Shown piece by piece: positions 1 to 7,594 of a stretch of DNA of 21,754 bases. Source of the stretch: JBBQDK01 sp038319625 (GTDB taxonomy: Bacteria; Pseudomonadota; Gammaproteobacteria; JBBQDK01); assembly GCA_038319625.1 (NCBI GenBank), contig JBBQDK010000035.1, positions 1 through 21,754 on the forward strand, written 5' to 3'. Numbering within the stretch: the first letter of the stretch is position 1; every line of letters starts with the position of its first letter. Made by a program: the position numbers and the translations under genes. Under the pieces are notes generated by a model that was not told where the DNA came from, made no database searches, and saw only the letters and a list, made by a program, of their open reading frames with translations.

Positions 1-115
1 GTTGAGTACGGCTCACTCGTCCAAGCAGGAGAGGCATCGTATTTTAACTTCCCTCTCACCGTCCGGGAGAAGGGGACGCTCCATCGAGAGCAACCGATAA
101 TCTGAGGGGTTGACT

Positions 116-400
116 ATGTCTGAAACAATGCTCGGCCTGTACGTGTTCGTGCTGGCCTGCTTCGTCGGCTACTGGGTGATCTGGGGCGTGACGCCATCGC
201 TGCACACGCCGCTGATCTCGCTCACCAACGCCATCTCCGGCATCATCATCGTCGGCGCGTTACTGGTGGCGGGTTTCGACGGCGGCGGTTTCGCTGCCGA
301 ACTGATCGGCTTTTTCGCCGTCACGCTCGCCGCTATCAATATCTTCGGCGGCTTCATCGTCACCCAGCGCATGCTCGGCATGTTCCGCAAAAAAGACTAA
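116..400 (+). CDS. pntAb: NAD(P) transhydrogenase alpha subunit, part 2 (membrane domain)
   Basis: This is a 94-residue hydrophobic protein with about three membrane segments (residues about 5-25, 38-57 and 62-82). It corresponds to the C-terminal membrane part of the E. coli PntA chain. In organisms with a split alpha subunit it is its own gene, between pntAa (the NAD-binding part, which should lie left of the window) and pntB. The complex moves hydride from NADH to NADP+ at the cost of proton re-entry across the inner membrane. The ATG at 116 is chosen because GAGGGG sits 6 bases upstream; a TTG two codons earlier is the alternative. The stop is only 10 bases before pntB, so the two are surely one operon. 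Confidence 0.93.
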   Translation: MSETMLGLYVFVLACFVGYWVIWGVTPSLHTPLISLTNAISGIIIVGALLVAGFDGGGFAAELIGFFAVTLAAINIFGGFIVTQRMLGMFRKKD

Positions 401-410
401 GGCGCATCAC

Positions 411-1808
411 ATGCACCTCGACTCCAACAGCCTCGCGCTCGCCTACTTGATCTCGGCGGCCTTGTTCATCATCGCCCTGAAGGGCATGTCACACCCGACT
501 ACGGCGCGACGCGGCAACTACTACGCCATCTTCGGCATGGCGTTGGCGATTCTCGCCACCTTGCTTAATCCGGCGGTCAAATCCTTCGGCTTCATCGTCG
601 CGGGTATTGCGGTCGGCGGCACTATCGGCGCGATTATCGCGCTGCGTATCAAGATGACGGCTATGCCGCAACTGGTCGCTGCGTTGCATTCCTTCGTCGG
701 TCTGGCGGCTGTGCTGGTGGCGGTCGGTACCTACATTACCCATGCGCGCGCCGGCACTCTCAGCCAGGAGCTGATGTTCGAGATCTTCATCGGCTCCTTC
801 ATCGGCGCGGTGACCTTCACCGGATCGCTGGTGGCGTTCGCCAAGTTGCAAGGCCTGATGAGCGGCAAACCGTTGGTGTTCAAGGGCCAGCATTGGCTCA
901 ATCTGGCGCTGGCGCTGGTCATCGTCGGCTTCGGCACGGACTTCTTTCTGCATCAACACCTTGCTTCGCTGCTGAATCTGATCGTCCTCGCCTTCCTGCT
1001 CGGCTTCCTGCTGATCGTGCCGATCGGCGGTGCCGATATGCCGGTGGTGGTGTCGATGCTGAACTCCTACTCCGGCTGGACCGCCGCGGCCACCGGCTTC
1101 ACCTTGCAGAACAATCTGCTGATCATCACCGGTGCGCTGGTCGGATTCTCCGGTGCGATTCTGTCTTTCATCATGTCCAAGGCCATGAACCGTTCCATCA
1201 TCAGCATCATCCTCGGCGGTTTCGGCGGCGGTGGTGGTGGCGGTCCCTCGGTAGCCGGCGCGGCGGCCGACAAAGGCATCCGGACCGGTTCCGTCGAAGA
1301 CGCGGTGTTCCTTATGGAAAACGCCTCGAAAGTCATCATCGTGCCTGGCTACGGCATGGCCGTGGCGCAGGCGCAGCATGCCCTGAAGGAACTGATGGAG
1401 ATCATCATCGCCCGCGGCGTAGAAGTGAAGTTCGCGATTCATCCGGTGGCCGGCCGCATGCCGGGCCACATGAATGTGCTGCTCGCCGAATCCGATGTGC
1501 CTTACGACCACGTCTTCGAGATGGATGAGATCAATCCGGAATTTTCCACCGCGGACGTCGCCTTGGTGGTCGGCGCCAACGATGTCACCAACCCCGCCGC
1601 CAAGACCGACGCCTCCAGTCCAATCTTTGGCATGCCGATCCTCGATGTTTACAAAGCGCGGCACATCTTTTTTATCAAGCGCAGCATGAACCCTGGATAC
1701 GCCGGAGTCGACAATCTGTTGTTCACCCAGGACAACTGCTCGCTGATCTTCGGCGACGCAAAGCAGGTCTGTGAAAAAATGGTCGCTGAGCTCAAGGTCA
1801 GTGGCTGA
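411..1808 (+). CDS. pntB: NAD(P) transhydrogenase beta subunit
   Basis: This 465-residue protein closely matches E. coli PntB along its length. Residues 1 to about 265 are membrane segments, including the motifs HSFVGLAAVLV and IGGADMPVVVSMLNSYSGW that are typical of the proton channel domain. Residues about 285-465 are the NADP-binding domain III, with PGYGMAVAQAQ, IHPVAGRMPGHMNVLLAE, EMDEIN and KRSMNPGYAGV. The two parts are joined by a glycine-rich linker (GGFGGGGGGG, residues about 267-276). With PntAa and PntAb it forms the inner-membrane proton-translocating transhydrogenase that supplies NADPH. The ribosome site (AAGG) is weak and translation is probably coupled to pntAb just upstream. 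Confidence 0.97.
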   Translation: MHLDSNSLALAYLISAALFIIALKGMSHPTTARRGNYYAIFGMALAILATLLNPAVKSFGFIVAGIAVGGTIGAIIALRIKMTAMPQLVAALHSFVGLAAVLVAVGTYITHARAGTLSQELMFEIFIGSFIGAVTFTGSLVAFAKLQGLMSGKPLVFKGQHWLNLALALVIVGFGTDFFLHQHLASLLNLIVLAFLLGFLLIVPIGGADMPVVVSMLNSYSGWTAAATGFTLQNNLLIITGALVGFSGAILSFIMSKAMNRSIISIILGGFGGGGGGGPSVAGAAADKGIRTGSVEDAVFLMENASKVIIVPGYGMAVAQAQHALKELMEIIIARGVEVKFAIHPVAGRMPGHMNVLLAESDVPYDHVFEMDEINPEFSTADVALVVGANDVTNPAAKTDASSPIFGMPILDVYKARHIFFIKRSMNPGYAGVDNLLFTQDNCSLIFGDAKQVCEKMVAELKVSG

Positions 1809-1872
1809 TCGTTGTCGTGGCCTGGATTTCATTGATACTCAACCCAAGCTGAATATTTAAGAGAAAAGAACG

Positions 1873-2502
1873 ATGATCTCCGCACGAGAAGCGCTCGCTC
1901 GCCTGCAAGAGGGAAACCGCCGCTTTGCTTCCGGCACACGCAACCGTGATAGGTTCGCAGAGCGTGCGCGACCCAACGACCTGGTCGGTGGTCAGGCACC
2001 GTTCGCCGTCATACTCGGTTGTTCCGATTCGCGGGTGCCGGTGGAAATCATCTTCGACCAGGATCTTGGTGACCTGTTTGTCATTCGCGTTGCCGGCAAT
2101 ATCGTCGCGCCCTCACTGGTCGGCAGCGTCGAGTTCGCTGCGGAACGCTTTGGCACGCGACTGGTGGTGGTTCTTGGCCATTCCCAGTGCGGGGCCGTTC
2201 AGGCCACGCTGGAAGAACTGCAAAGCTCAACCGGAAGCGATTCACGCAATCAGCGTGCGATCGTCATGCGTATCAGTCCATCCGTATCGGAGCTGCTGAA
2301 AACGGAGCTCAGGCACAATCCGGACGCTTTATTGCACCACTCCGTGCGGGCCAACGTCCGGGCCTCGGTGAACCAGCTGCGACATGGTTCGGAGATTCTC
2401 GAGCAGCTGATCGAAAAGGAAAGACTGCTGGTGGTCGGTGCCGAGTACTCACTCGAGACCGGGATGGTCGATTTTTTCCATGGAATGTCGGAGGTCGACT
2501 GA
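1873..2502 (+). CDS. beta-class carbonic anhydrase
   Basis: This 209-residue protein should interconvert CO2 and bicarbonate in the cytoplasm. The beta-class zinc ligands and the catalytic dyad are all present: C50, D52 and R54 in CSDSRVP, then H103 and C106 in HSQCGAV. The N-terminus (ALARLQEGNRRFASG) is also typical of the family, and the length fits a complete enzyme. The ATG at 1873 follows AAGAGAAAAG. It lies 64 bases after pntB on the same strand, so co-transcription is possible but not shown. Nothing nearby ties it to a carboxysome or a bicarbonate transporter. Several paralogous subfamilies exist, so no gene symbol is given. Confidence 0.93.
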   Translation: MISAREALARLQEGNRRFASGTRNRDRFAERARPNDLVGGQAPFAVILGCSDSRVPVEIIFDQDLGDLFVIRVAGNIVAPSLVGSVEFAAERFGTRLVVVLGHSQCGAVQATLEELQSSTGSDSRNQRAIVMRISPSVSELLKTELRHNPDALLHHSVRANVRASVNQLRHGSEILEQLIEKERLLVVGAEYSLETGMVDFFHGMSEVD

Positions 2503-2577
2503 GTACAAGATCGGCGGACTGACGGATAGCGGCAAGAACTGGTTGCGCAGTTTTGAGCGTCGAAGTGTTTGAGCAGA

Positions 2578-2593
2578 CTGAAGGAGCCTTCAG
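2578..2593. terminator. short hairpin between convergent genes
   Basis: CTGAAGG and CCTTCAG form a perfect inverted repeat with two bases between them (effectively a 6-bp stem with a 4-base loop). It is followed on the plus strand by ACTTTATC. It lies in the gap where carbonic anhydrase (+) and slyX (-) converge, so a terminator role fits. The T-tract is poor on both strands, so the call is tentative. Confidence 0.35.
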
Positions 2594-2657
2594 ACTTTAT
2601 CGGCGTATCGGTGCTGCCGTCGCGAGTTCCTTGAAGACGTAACTGTCGCGGGCAGAT

Positions 2658-2867
2658 TCAATAGTGTGGCGGTATCTCAGCCTCGGCTGTTTGCGCCGGT
2701 AACGCGGCGCTGACTGCCTCGAGCCGCTGCATCAGCGTGTCGATCCGCACCTGCAGTCGCTCAATCTGACGCTGTTGATCGGTGAGCGCTTCGTTGAGTT
2801 GATACACGGTATGATCCTGAAAGGACAGGCGCGTTTCCAGTTCATCCAGGCGTTGTTCAGGGTTCAA
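2658..2867 (-). CDS. slyX: SlyX family protein
   Basis: This 69-residue protein matches SlyX: it starts with RLDELETRLSFQDHTVYQLN, continues as a heptad-patterned coiled coil (residues about 5-50), and ends in the family hallmark PPHY. E. coli SlyX is 72 residues. Its molecular function is not known. No ATG fits: the only in-frame ATG upstream lies about 120 bases inside the PilZ gene. A TTG at 2867, 19 bases after the PilZ stop, gives the expected length, so I chose it. No clear ribosome site precedes it, so translation is probably coupled to the PilZ gene. Confidence 0.82.
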   Translation of the reverse strand: MNPEQRLDELETRLSFQDHTVYQLNEALTDQQRQIERLQVRIDTLMQRLEAVSAALPAQTAEAEIPPHY

Positions 2868-2886
2868 GCGGATTATCGCTGTGGTT

Positions 2887-3348
2887 TTAATGAGGTTTTG
2901 CGGCCGTATCGTGCTGATCGGTCGTCGGATCGAGTTCTGTCTGCGGGAAACTCCCGGCGAATTTGCTGATCCATTCCAGCGCGGCATCCTGGCCGCTCAA
3001 TCGGCGACCCTGCGTGCGCAACACCATTTGTTTGTAATGCTCGATGTAGCAGAGTTGCTCGACCATGCGGGCATGGAACAGCTCACCCGGATCGAGCAGT
3101 GCGGCGCCGATGTAGTAGCCCGTCTCGGCCGGGCGACACCAGGCCACGCGTGCGCGTGCCTGATATACCGGCTGATGCAACGCGATTCGGATCTGTATCA
3201 ACATGCCGACTCCCAAAGCAATCTGCGAACGGAATGCAAGACCCCCTTGGCTGATGTTGGCCAGTGTCTCTAGATGCCTGGACGATTGTTCGTCCTGTTG
3301 TTGAAACTCGATGGGAATGTCGACGGGATGTCGGATAAATTCACGCAT
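2887..3348 (-). CDS. PilZ domain protein (c-di-GMP receptor)
   Basis: This 153-residue cytoplasmic protein has an N-terminal PilZ domain. Both c-di-GMP-binding motifs are intact: RxxxR (R2 and R6 in REFIR) and [D/N]xSxxG (N31, S33, G36 in NISQGG). The C-terminal part (about residues 85-140) is helical and carries EQLCYIEHYKQ and AALEWISKFA; I do not know its role. Binding of c-di-GMP follows from the motifs, but the output is unknown. The start at 3348 is chosen for AGAGG five bases upstream. In-frame starts further up (3366, 3363 and a TTG at 3417) have no ribosome site, and the TTG is part of a good -35 box. slyX follows 19 bases later. Confidence 0.9.
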   Translation of the reverse strand: MREFIRHPVDIPIEFQQQDEQSSRHLETLANISQGGLAFRSQIALGVGMLIQIRIALHQPVYQARARVAWCRPAETGYYIGAALLDPGELFHARMVEQLCYIEHYKQMVLRTQGRRLSGQDAALEWISKFAGSFPQTELDPTTDQHDTAAKPH

Positions 3349-3389
3349 GTCTACCTCTGCCATCATTACGTCGTACGGTGAATAAATAG

Positions 3390-3417
3390 AGCCTAGTTCG
3401 CCCGGCGTGAATGTCAA
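3390..3417 (-). promoter_or_regulatory. sigma-70-type promoter candidate for the PilZ-slyX pair
   Basis: On the minus strand a perfect TTGACA (3417-3412) is followed after 16 bases by TAGGCT (3395-3390). The predicted start near 3383 leaves a leader of about 35 bases before the PilZ ATG at 3348. The -10 box is weak. The site sits in the 87-base gap after the lipoprotein gene. Confidence 0.45.
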
Positions 3418-3435
3418 AGCCGGTTCTTTGGCGCA

Positions 3436-3840
3436 TCATCTGAAATCAGGCGGCGGGCTGGTGACGGCCCAGCGTTGCTTTGCCGCATCGTAGCGCCAGT
3501 GCTGCCGCAGGGTCAGTGTTTTTTCGCGCATGTAATCAACATTGTAATATTTGATCTCGACCACCTGGTCCGCGCTGTTCTGATCATTGGCGACGCCGCG
3601 TGACAGTACGTGATAGCTGGTGACCTGGTAGTTGCCGAGCCGTGGCGACGGTGTTGGCACGGAACCATCCGCGTTGCGGTGCATGGCAAAGGCGCTGTCG
3701 AAATGACCCCAGCGCACGGCGCTTTCATAGTTGCGCTGGGCCTGTTCAAGCAGGTCATCGCGATCTTTAAGCGAGGCACACGCGGTGAGCAGTGTGCAGA
3801 TCAACAGCAGCGTAGTGTTGCGCAGGAATGTCGTTTGCAT
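3436..3840 (-). CDS. small outer-membrane-type lipoprotein of unknown function
   Basis: This 134-residue protein has a lipoprotein signal: a short basic N-terminus, a hydrophobic stretch, and the lipobox LLTAC with the lipidated cysteine at residue 21. Serine at +3 and absence of aspartate at +2 favour the outer membrane by the Lol rule. The mature part is about 114 residues with mixed alpha and beta character (EIKYYNVDYMREKTLTLRQHWRYD) and looks like a small folded domain. I do not recognise a family with a known function. The ATG at 3840 has GAGGGG six bases upstream. It lies 35 bases downstream of yadH on the same strand and could be co-transcribed with the exporter. Confidence 0.8.
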   Translation of the reverse strand: MQTTFLRNTTLLLICTLLTACASLKDRDDLLEQAQRNYESAVRWGHFDSAFAMHRNADGSVPTPSPRLGNYQVTSYHVLSRGVANDQNSADQVVEIKYYNVDYMREKTLTLRQHWRYDAAKQRWAVTSPPPDFR

Positions 3841-3875
3841 GGCGCCCCCTCGGTTGTGCCTGCCGATACATCGCT

Positions 3876-4649
3876 TCAGGTCCGGATGCCGTAGCCTCGT
3901 TCCAACAGGTAGAGACTGGCGCCCACAAGCAGTGCGATGGCCGCCAGTATGATGGCATACGAGGTTGTCAGACCGATATCCGATACGCCCAGGATGCCGT
4001 AACGGAAGGCATTGATCATGTACAGGATCGGATTGATCAGTGACAGCTTATGCCAGAACGGCGGTAGCATGTTGATGGAGTAGAAGATGCCGCCAAGATA
4101 AGTGAGCGGTGTGAGTACGAAGGTCGGGACGATGGAGATGTCGTCGAAGCTTTTCGCGAACACGCCGTTGATGAAGCCGCCCAGCGAGAACACGATCGCA
4201 GTCAGGAAAATGACCGAGATAGTTACGGCAAGATTGTGTATGTGCAGATTGCTGAAGAACAGTGACACGGCGGTGACGGCGATGCCGACCGCGAGGCCGC
4301 GCGCCACACCGCCGCCGATGAAGCCGGCCAATATCAGATAATTGGGTACTGGCGAGACCAGTAGTTCTTCGATATTGTGCTGGAATTTCGAACCGTAGAA
4401 CGAGGACACCACGTTCGCGTAGGAGTTGGTGATCACCGCCATCAGGATTAGTCCGGGGACGATGTAATCGATGTAGCGAAAGCCTTCCATGGGTCCGATC
4501 TGTGCGCCGATCAGTTGGCCGAAGATGATGAAGTACAGCGCTGTGGTGATCATCGGCGGCAGAATAGTCTGGATCCAGATGCGTGCGAAGCGCAGCACTT
4601 CCTTGATAAGCAGTGTCTTGAAGGCGGTGTATTTCTGGCGCAGATTCAT
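3876..4649 (-). CDS. yadH: ABC-2 type exporter permease, YadH family
   Basis: This 257-residue protein has about six membrane segments and matches E. coli YadH in size and in motifs such as IWIQTILPPMITTALYF, YIDYIVPGLILM, HNIEELLVSPVPN and NAFRYGILG. It belongs to the ABC-2 permease superfamily of lipid, polysaccharide and drug exporters in the inner membrane. Its start overlaps the end of yadG by four bases (ATGA), so the two are translationally coupled and form one transporter. The substrate of YadGH is not established. Confidence 0.92.
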   Translation of the reverse strand: MNLRQKYTAFKTLLIKEVLRFARIWIQTILPPMITTALYFIIFGQLIGAQIGPMEGFRYIDYIVPGLILMAVITNSYANVVSSFYGSKFQHNIEELLVSPVPNYLILAGFIGGGVARGLAVGIAVTAVSLFFSNLHIHNLAVTISVIFLTAIVFSLGGFINGVFAKSFDDISIVPTFVLTPLTYLGGIFYSINMLPPFWHKLSLINPILYMINAFRYGILGVSDIGLTTSYAIILAAIALLVGASLYLLERGYGIRT

Positions 4650-5572
4650 GCCGCGTGATTCGCGCTGTTGACCAGATGCACGAACAGCTGTTCCAGGCGA
4701 TTGGTCTTGTTACGCATGCTGAGTACCTCGATGCCGTGAGCCGACAGATCGGCGAACAGCATGTTGACCGGCTGATTGCGTGATACCTGCACTTCCAGCG
4801 TGTGGTCGTCGATGAGTTGTAGGCTGTGCGCGGGCAGTTCCGGCAGCACCAGAATCGGATGCAGCAAGTCGAGCACGAAGGTCTCCATGTTGAGGGTCTT
4901 GAGCAGGGTCTTCATGCTGGTGTTCTCCACCAGCCGGCCCTCATCGATGATGGCGATATTGCGACAGAGGTTTTCGGCCTCTTCCAGATAATGGGTGGTG
5001 AGGATGATGGTCGTGCCGTTGGCGTTAATACCGCGGATGAACTCCCACATCGAACGGCGGATCTCGATGTCGACGCCTGCGGTCGGCTCATCGAGGATCA
5101 GCAGTTTCGGTTCATGCACCAGGGCGCGCGCGATCATCAGCCGGCGCTTCATGCCGCCGGACAGGGTGCGTGCCTGGTCGTGGCGCTTGTCCCAGAGACT
5201 GAGCTGCTTGAGGTAACGCTCGGCGCGGGCGTAGGCCTCTTTGCGTTCGATGCCGTAATAACCGGCCTGATTCACCACGATTTCGATCGGCTGTTCGAAG
5301 ATGTTGAGATTAATCTCCTGCGGCACCAGGCCGATGCAACTCTTGGCGGCGGCGAAGTCCTGATCGATATCGATCCCGCAGACACGCACTTTGCCGCCGC
5401 TCTTGTTGATCAGCGAGCTGATGATGCCGATGGTGGTGGATTTACCGGCGCCGTTGGGACCGAGCAAGGCGAAGAAGTCGCCCTGCTGCACGTCCAGGTC
5501 GATGCCCTTCAGCGCCGTGAAGCCGTTGGCGTAAGTCTTGGAGAGGGCGCGGATCGAGAGTGCGGGTGTCAT
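4646..5572 (-). CDS. yadG: ABC exporter ATP-binding protein, YadG family
   Basis: This 308-residue protein has exactly the length of E. coli YadG. It has a complete nucleotide-binding domain: Walker A GPNGAGKS (38-45), Q-loop Q84, signature LSGGM (136-140), Walker B LLILDE (156-161) and H-loop H193. A C-terminal domain of about 100 residues follows. The ATG at 5572 gives the family length; an upstream in-frame TTG at 5605 is less likely. It powers the YadH permease, whose gene overlaps it by four bases. It is the first gene of a minus-strand run (yadG, yadH, lipoprotein, PilZ protein, slyX). Confidence 0.94.
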   Translation of the reverse strand: MTPALSIRALSKTYANGFTALKGIDLDVQQGDFFALLGPNGAGKSTTIGIISSLINKSGGKVRVCGIDIDQDFAAAKSCIGLVPQEINLNIFEQPIEIVVNQAGYYGIERKEAYARAERYLKQLSLWDKRHDQARTLSGGMKRRLMIARALVHEPKLLILDEPTAGVDIEIRRSMWEFIRGINANGTTIILTTHYLEEAENLCRNIAIIDEGRLVENTSMKTLLKTLNMETFVLDLLHPILVLPELPAHSLQLIDDHTLEVQVSRNQPVNMLFADLSAHGIEVLSMRNKTNRLEQLFVHLVNSANHAA

Positions 5573-5667
5573 GTCCGTGGCGGTTCTTGGTATCGCGCGG
5601 CGCAATGCGGCGCATGGAGGGATTCTAACACAGGCCCATGGACAGGCCGCGATCCGGCGTTATCGAC

Positions 5668-5749
5668 TATACTTACATGGCATCATCGGCTAGTGGTTTC
5701 CCGAGATGGCATGCGGGAGCATGAGGCGTGAGGCATTTATGCCTTTTTT
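5668..5749 (+). ncRNA. possible small RNA, -10 box to terminator
   Basis: TATACT at 5668-5673 could be a -10 element, although no good -35 is present. About 55 bases downstream, AGGCAT/ATGCCT forms a hairpin followed by a run of six T (5731-5749). No gene ends on this strand upstream, so a terminator here needs an RNA to stop. The predicted transcript is about 70 bases. It could instead attenuate transcription into the downstream lipoprotein gene. Confidence 0.2.
5731..5749 (+). terminator. intrinsic-terminator-like hairpin upstream of the OmpA-like gene
   Basis: AGGCAT and ATGCCT form the stem with very few loop bases, followed directly by TTTTTT. It lies about 150 bases before the OmpA-like gene, with no plus-strand gene before it for 3.2 kb. 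That makes it either the end of a small RNA or an attenuator. Confidence 0.4.
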
Positions 5750-5897
5750 ACCGCTGCGCGTAAGGCTGTGAGTTGCACCGGAACAGGGCAACAGGATCTC
5801 GCCGGCGGCATCGTCGCAGGCGTCAGGCAGACGCTGCGGAAATAGCACAACAACCGCGTACAACACGGCGCGTATCAATCACAGAGGAGTTCGACAC

Positions 5898-6602
5898 ATG
5901 AATGCATTGCGGAGTTTGCTGGTCGGTATCGTCATGGTAAGTTTGATCAGTTGTGCTACCGATGATCCCAATCGCCGCGCCAAGACCGGTGCCGCCATCG
6001 GTGCCGTGACCGGCGCGATTCTGGGTCATCAGGTCAGCAACAAGAATGGTGCTGTGATCGGCGCAGTGGCGGGTGCACTCGGCGGAGCCGCGGTGGGCAA
6101 CTATATGGATAATCAGCAGCGTGATTTTGACAGTGCCCTGGTCCAGGAGCAGCGCCAGAACGATATCCAGATGGAACGCCTAAAGGATGACACGCTCAAG
6201 CTGACCATGAACAGCGAGGTATCCTTCGATTACGACAGCGCGACCATCAAGCCGGCCTTCCGCAATACCCTCGACAAGCTCGCCGACCTGTTGCGCAAAT
6301 ATGACCGCACGGTGGTGCACGTGGTCGGCCATACCGACAGTCGCGGCAGTGAGGCCTACAATCAGTCGCTGTCCGAGCGTCGCGCCCGCTCCGTTGTAGA
6401 TTACCTGATCAGTCGCGGTGTGCCAGCCGACCGCCTGCGCAGCGAAGGCCGCGGCGAGCATGAACCGCGCGATACCAATGCCACCGAGGCCGGCCGTCAG
6501 CTCAATCGTCGCGTCGAGGTTTACGTGAAGCCGATCATCGCAGGCCAGGAACAGAAGGCCTACGAGTCGCCGCATTACAGTACTCCGTATCGGGGCAATT
6601 AA
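5898..6602 (+). CDS. OmpA-family lipoprotein with glycine zipper (YiaD-like)
   Basis: This 234-residue envelope protein starts with a lipoprotein signal (LISC, lipidated cysteine at residue 19). Next is a glycine-zipper segment (about residues 30-70: GAAIGAVTGAILG and GAVIGAVAGALGGAAVG), then a short helical linker. The last part is an OmpA C-terminal domain (about residues 105-215), with FDYDSATIKP, HTDSRGSEAYNQSLSERRA and GRGEHEPRDTNATEAGRQLNRRVEV. That domain binds peptidoglycan, so the protein should tether the outer membrane to the cell wall, as YiaD and related lipoproteins do. GAGGAG lies about seven bases before the ATG. A hairpin at 6633-6660 follows. Confidence 0.92.
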   Translation: MNALRSLLVGIVMVSLISCATDDPNRRAKTGAAIGAVTGAILGHQVSNKNGAVIGAVAGALGGAAVGNYMDNQQRDFDSALVQEQRQNDIQMERLKDDTLKLTMNSEVSFDYDSATIKPAFRNTLDKLADLLRKYDRTVVHVVGHTDSRGSEAYNQSLSERRARSVVDYLISRGVPADRLRSEGRGEHEPRDTNATEAGRQLNRRVEVYVKPIIAGQEQKAYESPHYSTPYRGN

Positions 6603-6632
6603 TCCGTACCACACATTAAAGTCACGAATACC

Positions 6633-6660
6633 GGCCCCCTTGGCTTTGGGAGAGGGGGCC
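6633..6660 (+). terminator. GC-rich hairpin after the OmpA-like gene
   Basis: GGCCCCCT (6633-6640) and AGGGGGCC (6653-6660) form a perfect 8-bp stem around a 12-base loop, 30 bases after the lipoprotein stop. There is no T-tract, so it may protect the 3' end or be a dispersed palindrome rather than a classic terminator. Confidence 0.45.
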
Positions 6661-6773
6661 TCACTGTGACAATCAGTTCTAGTTGGCGCTGGTAAGTCTT
6701 GAAGGTGTCTGCCCCGCTTGCGTGGGAATGACAGAGAAAATCAGATATTTCTAGGTAAATAGCGTACAGAGAT

Positions 6774-6806
6774 AAAAAAAGGCCGGGTTATCCCCGGCTT
6801 TTTTTT
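6774..6806. terminator. bidirectional intrinsic terminator
   Basis: Seven A, the stem GCCGGG/CCCGGC with loop TTATC (extended by flanking A/T pairing), then eight T. It reads as a strong rho-independent terminator on both strands. On the minus strand it ends adk, whose stop is at 6829; on the plus strand it backs up the OmpA-like gene. Confidence 0.9.
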
Positions 6807-6828
6807 GTCACGCGGTAGCAGTGCTGGC

Positions 6829-7485
6829 TTACGCGCCCAGTGCCTTGAAGATGTTGGCGCGGATCGAATCCATCGAGCCGACGCCCACCACCTTGCGGTA
6901 CTGCGGCGATTTGGCGGCGCCGCTGTTGGCCCAGTCAGAGTAGAACTTGACCAGTGGTTCGGTCTGCTGATGGTAGACATCGAGCCGCTTGCGCACGGTT
7001 TCTTCCTTGTCGTCGTCGCGCTGTACCAGCGGTTCACCGGTGACGTCGTCCTTGCCTTCCACCTTGGGCGGGTTGAAGATCACGTGGTAGGTGCGGCCCG
7101 AGGCCAGGTGCGCGCGTCGACCACTCATGCGCTTGATGATCTCGGCATCGTCCACGTCGATCTCGACCACGTAGTCGACGTCGATGCCCATGGCCTTCAT
7201 GCCTTCGGCCTGTGGGATGGTGCGCGGGAAGCCGTCGAGCAGGTAGCCCTTGGTGCAATCCGGCTGGGTCAGGCGTTCCTTGACCAGGCCGAGGATAATT
7301 TCATCGGACACCAGACCGCCGGCATCCATGATTTTCTTGGCTTCCAGGCCCAGCGGGGTGCCGGCCTTGACAGCAGCGCGCAGCATGTCGCCGGTGGAAA
7401 TCTGCGGAATGCCGAATTTCTCTTTGATAAAAGTTGCCTGGGTGCCCTTGCCTGCGCCGGGTCCACCTAATAAGATCAGTCGCAT
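6829..7485 (-). CDS. adk: adenylate kinase
   Basis: This 218-residue enzyme converts ATP + AMP to 2 ADP in the cytoplasm. It has the P-loop GGPGAGKGTQ near the N-terminus, the AMP-binding segment STGDMLRAAV, the DGFPRT motif and a long-form LID domain beginning GRRAHLASGRTYHV. The LID carries no zinc cysteines, as in the E. coli enzyme. The ATG at 7485 has GAGAGG seven bases upstream and gives the family length; the frame runs open further upstream but without homology. A CATAAT at 7536-7531 is a possible -10 box, without a good -35. The gene is single, flanked by a strong terminator and a divergent neighbour. Confidence 0.97.
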   Translation of the reverse strand: MRLILLGGPGAGKGTQATFIKEKFGIPQISTGDMLRAAVKAGTPLGLEAKKIMDAGGLVSDEIILGLVKERLTQPDCTKGYLLDGFPRTIPQAEGMKAMGIDVDYVVEIDVDDAEIIKRMSGRRAHLASGRTYHVIFNPPKVEGKDDVTGEPLVQRDDDKEETVRKRLDVYHQQTEPLVKFYSDWANSGAAKSPQYRKVVGVGSMDSIRANIFKALGA

Positions 7486-7594
7486 AACGATGCCTCTCTG
7501 CTGGGTGCGTATGTTTGCGGGAAAACCGCTATTATGACGCTTGGGGCAGGCCGGTGGCCAGCGCAGACCTTCGATGGGCCGATAGACTGTACTC

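Larger units (their letters stand above)
5573..5897. other. divergent intergenic region (325 bases)
   Basis: This gap separates yadG (-) from the OmpA-like lipoprotein (+) and must hold the promoters of both. I see no convincing protein-coding frame. A TATACT box at 5668-5673 and an intrinsic-terminator-like hairpin at 5731-5749 are listed separately. The ribosome site GAGGAG of the lipoprotein gene lies at the right edge. Confidence 0.6.

Noticed and set aside
48..80. Imperfect inverted repeat CCCTCTC...GGGAGAAGGG upstream of pntAb
   Set aside because: The pairing needs a bulge and no T-tract follows. It may be a common dispersed palindrome, but the window starts too close to judge what it ends.
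1222..1251. Run of glycine codons in pntB, considered as an unstable repeat or frameshift site
   Set aside because: The codons vary (ggc, ggt), the frame continues normally into domain III, and a flexible linker is expected at this point between the membrane and NADP-binding domains.
489..1832. Long minus-strand open frame opposite pntB
   Set aside because: Its translation is a low-complexity mix rich in Arg, His, Asp and Gln, typical of the shadow of a GC-rich gene. pntB on the other strand is certain.
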